From assembly GCA_020718265.1 (NCBI GenBank), contig DYSM01000132.1, forward strand, positions 1-7,711: a DNA stretch of 7,711 nt, in the 5' to 3' direction. Position 1 is the stretch's first letter. Each line of letters begins with the position of its first letter. This document shows positions 4,761-7,711 of this stretch, one piece after another. The notes beneath the pieces were generated by a model. It ran no database searches. It saw only the letters and a list, made by a program, of their open reading frames with translations, and was not told where the DNA came from. Both the position numbers and the translations under genes were made by a program. This stretch comes from Draconibacterium orientale (GTDB lineage Bacteria > Bacteroidota > Bacteroidia > Bacteroidales > JAADGE01).

Positions 4761-7601
4761 ATGTCGGAGTTTATTTTAGCAGTTCGCAAGCACCAAACGT
4801 TAGGCTACCTCGTGTCAGCATATCTTGCCGAATCCACTTCGCAAAATTTTATGCGCATTGTGGATTCGCTCGGCATGTCGTCGGCAGAAAGCTCCGAACT
4901 TACTGATAATCAAAAACATATCTTAAAAATGATTGATGTTTTTTCCGAACAACAACTTTCGGCAATCTTCAACAGAAAAGGCGTGCCTGCGCATAGTTTT
5001 ATTCAGAATATTGATAACGAAACACTTGAAACAAGAATCCGACCGTTTATCGAAGGCAAATTAGTCAAAATTTTTGAGCTAATTCGAGACACGAACACGC
5101 GCATTTTTTTTCGCTCCGGAAATCAGCAAACACTTCATCATGAGGATGAACTGACGTTGAATACAGAGCCGGCAAAAACTGTTTTCAATATCACAAAACA
5201 CGAGGAAGGCACGCGCTATTTTTTGTCCGTAAAGCACAGAAATCGAAGTATGAAGCTAAGCGATAAACCCGTGTATCTGCTTACAAATCAACCTTGTATT
5301 TTGATTATTGAAGCGGAGATTTTCTTTTTTGAAGATATTGATGCCAAAAAACTTCGGCCGTTTCTGACCAAAGAATACATTCACATTCCGAAATCTGCCG
5401 AGAAAAAATGGTACGAAACGTTTGCCTCAAAAGCTGTAAAACTTTACGATGTAAACGCACAAGGTTTTGATATTAAATCAGTTACCACAATAAAAAAGGC
5501 GGTAATCGTTCTTGAAAACAGTTGGCAAAATCTTTACACGTTTTTTATAAAATTTCAATATAACGATAAATTTTTTGAGGGAAACAACCCTATCGAAAGT
5601 TTGACAGATTTTAATGAAACCGACTTCTCATTTGTAAAAACCGAACGCGACAAAAACTGGGAGTCTGAAATTTGTAATTATCTAATATCAAATGGTTTAA
5701 CACGGAATTCGGAAGGTAATTTTTTGATTCCGAATACATTTATTGCACCTGAATTTCAACATTCGGCGACCATTTATTTTCTGAACTACACGCCGACGAT
5801 TTTTGACAGAGATGATATTCATTTTACTCAAAAATTTTTCAATAAAACGTATTTTACGAAGCAAATTTCGCTGGAAATGCGAACTTCTGAAAATCGCGAT
5901 TGGTTTGATATTGAAGCATTTGTAACGTTCGGGAGTTATGAATTTCCGTTCATAAAACTGCGCGATAATATTCTTAATCGAACGCCGGAATTTTTGTTGC
6001 CAAACGGAACCACCGCCTTAATCCCGACCGAATGGTTTGCAAAATACGAAGGACTTTTCATGTTTTCAAAACACGAAAACGACAGACTGAAACTAAAACG
6101 ACACCATTTTAAGTTATTGCAAGACAATGATTTAAAATCGAGAAATAAATTGTTTGAGATAGAAATTCCCGAAAATTTTCAAACTCAAGTGCCTTCCGAA
6201 ATTCGCGCCGAACTTCGCCCTTACCAAAAAGACGGATTTCGATGGCTAAGTTTGCTGCGCGAAAACAACTTGGGCGGTTGCCTTGCCGATGACATGGGAC
6301 TTGGTAAAACACTGCAAACCATAACGTTACTTCAAGACACAGTCGAAAACCGTAAGCGAAACGCACTGCCGCGAAAACCAAGTTTGATTGTCATGCCGGT
6401 TTCGCTCATCCACAATTGGGAGTTTGAAATTATGAAATTCAGCCCGTTTTTGCGCGTGTTGAAATATTGGGGCGGAAAAAGAAGCGAAAAATTCGACGAA
6501 TTTGGAAATTTTGATGTCATTCTTGCGGGTTACGGCGTGGTGCGCAATGATATTGAATTGTTGCAAAGTTATGAATTTTTGTATATTATTTTAGACGAAA
6601 GTCAATATATAAAAAATCCGGAATCGAAAGTGTATCAATCTGTTATGCAACTAAATTCGGAACACAGACTTGTGCTCACGGGCACGCCGATTGAAAATTC
6701 GCTGACAGATTTGTGGGCGCAAATGAATTTCATAAACGAAGGTTTGCTGGGTTCAAAAGAATTTTTCAAACAAAATTTTACAACCTATATTGAAAAAGAC
6801 CTTGAAAATTCGCGCAGCGCGCAATTAAAAAATATAATCAAGCCGTTTTTTTTACGCCGAAAAAAGGACGAAGTAGCCAAAGATTTGCCTGAACTCACTG
6901 AGCAACTGATATATTGCAGAATGACTGAGGCGCAGAAAAAATTTTACGACAGCGAAAAGTCAAAAATTCGCAACACACTCATCGGAGTTGAAACGGTTTC
7001 CAAAAAGGAACGTTCAATATTGATTATCAAAGCATTGATGAGACTTCGGCAAATTGCAAATCATCCGAAACTTGTGCAGCCCGATTATGAAGCGGATTCG
7101 GGCAAATTTGAAAATGTCATCGGTGCGGTTGAAAATTTGATTTCCGAAAATCATAAAGTGCTGATATTCTCATCGTTTGTGAAGCATTTGAATCTGTTTG
7201 CGCGCCATTTCGATGCTCAAAACACTTCGTACGCCATGCTCACGGGCGCAACCAAAGACAGAGCCGGCGTTGTGCATAAATTTCAGGAAAATCCGAACAC
7301 TAAATTGTTTCTAATATCCATAAAATCAGGCGGAACCGGATTGAATTTAACGCAAGCCGACTATGTGTTCATCCTCGACCCGTGGTGGAATCCGGCAACG
7401 GAAGCGCAAGCCGTAAACCGCGCGCACCGCATCGGGCAAAACAAGCATGTAATGGTTTACCGATTTATCACCCCAAAAACCGTGGAGGAAAAAATTCGGA
7501 AACTACAAGCCGACAAACTTCGCATTTCGGATATGTTCATTACGTCTAATAATCCGCTGGCGCAACTCTCTGAAAATGAAATAGAACAGTTATTTGAGTA
7601 G
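4761..7601 (+). CDS. SNF2-family DEAD/DEAH-like helicase/ATPase
   Basis: A 946-residue superfamily 2 ATPase of the SNF2 type; such enzymes use ATP to move along double-stranded DNA and remodel protein-DNA complexes. The client and role of this one are unknown. Residues 1 to about 480 form a divergent region that I cannot assign to a named domain; no CxC...CxH SWIM zinc motif is visible. The ATPase core starts with the Q-like motif LRPYQKDGFRW. Motif I is DMGLGKT (511-517, Lys516), motif Ia is IVMPVSLIHNW, motif II is DESQ (612-615, where DEAQ or DEAH is commoner) and motif III is LTGTP (639-643). The C-terminal lobe holds KVLIFSSF, SGGTGLNL and QAVNRAHRIGQ (883-893, with both arginine fingers). 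All motifs are intact. The frame is open upstream to a TTG at 4689, but that lies inside the promoter and after a terminator, so the ATG at 4761 (MSEFILAV) is preferred. The product is close to the usual length of stand-alone bacteroidal SNF2 proteins. Confidence 0.9.
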   Translation: MSEFILAVRKHQTLGYLVSAYLAESTSQNFMRIVDSLGMSSAESSELTDNQKHILKMIDVFSEQQLSAIFNRKGVPAHSFIQNIDNETLETRIRPFIEGKLVKIFELIRDTNTRIFFRSGNQQTLHHEDELTLNTEPAKTVFNITKHEEGTRYFLSVKHRNRSMKLSDKPVYLLTNQPCILIIEAEIFFFEDIDAKKLRPFLTKEYIHIPKSAEKKWYETFASKAVKLYDVNAQGFDIKSVTTIKKAVIVLENSWQNLYTFFIKFQYNDKFFEGNNPIESLTDFNETDFSFVKTERDKNWESEICNYLISNGLTRNSEGNFLIPNTFIAPEFQHSATIYFLNYTPTIFDRDDIHFTQKFFNKTYFTKQISLEMRTSENRDWFDIEAFVTFGSYEFPFIKLRDNILNRTPEFLLPNGTTALIPTEWFAKYEGLFMFSKHENDRLKLKRHHFKLLQDNDLKSRNKLFEIEIPENFQTQVPSEIRAELRPYQKDGFRWLSLLRENNLGGCLADDMGLGKTLQTITLLQDTVENRKRNALPRKPSLIVMPVSLIHNWEFEIMKFSPFLRVLKYWGGKRSEKFDEFGNFDVILAGYGVVRNDIELLQSYEFLYIILDESQYIKNPESKVYQSVMQLNSEHRLVLTGTPIENSLTDLWAQMNFINEGLLGSKEFFKQNFTTYIEKDLENSRSAQLKNIIKPFFLRRKKDEVAKDLPELTEQLIYCRMTEAQKKFYDSEKSKIRNTLIGVETVSKKERSILIIKALMRLRQIANHPKLVQPDYEADSGKFENVIGAVENLISENHKVLIFSSFVKHLNLFARHFDAQNTSYAMLTGATKDRAGVVHKFQENPNTKLFLISIKSGGTGLNLTQADYVFILDPWWNPATEAQAVNRAHRIGQNKHVMVYRFITPKTVEEKIRKLQADKLRISDMFITSNNPLAQLSENEIEQLFE

Positions 7602-7711
7602 AAAGTTTATCAAGTTTGTAAAGTTCATAAAGTTTGTAAAGTTCATAAAGTTTGTAAAGTTCATAAAGTTTATAAAGTTTATCAAGTTTGTAAAGTTCAT
7701 AAAGTTTTTTG
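7602..7711. repeat. Array of 9-bp tandem repeats, (A/C)AAGTT(T/C)(A/G)T
   Basis: Twelve units of 9 bp follow the SNF2 stop codon without any spacer: four variants, AAAGTTTAT, CAAGTTTGT, AAAGTTCAT and AAAGTTTGT, then a last AAAGTTTTT at 7701-7709. The order is a b c d c d c a / a b c, so units 1-3 recur at units 9-11 and suggest a 72-bp higher-order period. The array may continue beyond the window. No terminator hairpin is seen. Sequence is direct; mechanism (slippage or unequal exchange) is inferred. Confidence 0.9.

Noticed and set aside
7602..7711. CRISPR array, or a real minus-strand gene of repeated NF residues
   Set aside because: The 9-bp units have no spacers between them, so it is not CRISPR. 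The minus-strand frame exists only because of the repeat period and has no protein-like composition.

Overview
The window looks like a chromosomal segment of an AT-rich member of the Bacteroidota. Three things point there: a TlpA-type thioredoxin with an N-terminal DUF4369-like domain, several upstream sites matching the Bacteroidota -7 promoter consensus TAnnTTTG, and the absence of any clear Shine-Dalgarno sequence in front of all five genes. Nothing in it resembles a mobile element, CRISPR array or defence island; the genes are mostly housekeeping.

Layout. Positions 1-558 hold no convincing gene: an AT-rich stretch with helically spaced A and T tracts (86-173), then a GC-richer part with repeated short words. 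Positions 559-633 carry two hairpins read as the transcription end of the leftward gene. A leftward (minus-strand) pair follows: a CPBP-family membrane protease gene broken by a single-base frameshift (1779-2425) and, 65 bp downstream of it, a secreted DUF4369/TlpA thioredoxin (661-1713). A 293-bp divergent intergenic region (2426-2718) contains degenerate direct repeats and candidate promoters for both directions.

Rightward lie aroC (chorismate synthase, 2719-3702) and nadC (quinolinate phosphoribosyltransferase, 3707-4585), separated by 4 bp and probably co-transcribed. They feed the common aromatic and NAD pathways respectively. After a gap with a terminator and promoter-like sites (4586-4760) comes a large SNF2-family helicase-like ATPase (4761-7601). 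Its stop codon is followed at once by an array of 9-bp tandem repeats that runs to the window edge.

The most noteworthy points are the CPBP frameshift, the array of 9-bp repeats with an apparent 72-bp higher-order period and possible eroded relatives upstream of aroC, the phased A/T tracts, and the promoter-plus-terminator arrangement between nadC and the helicase gene. I found no persuasive evidence of a new multi-gene system.
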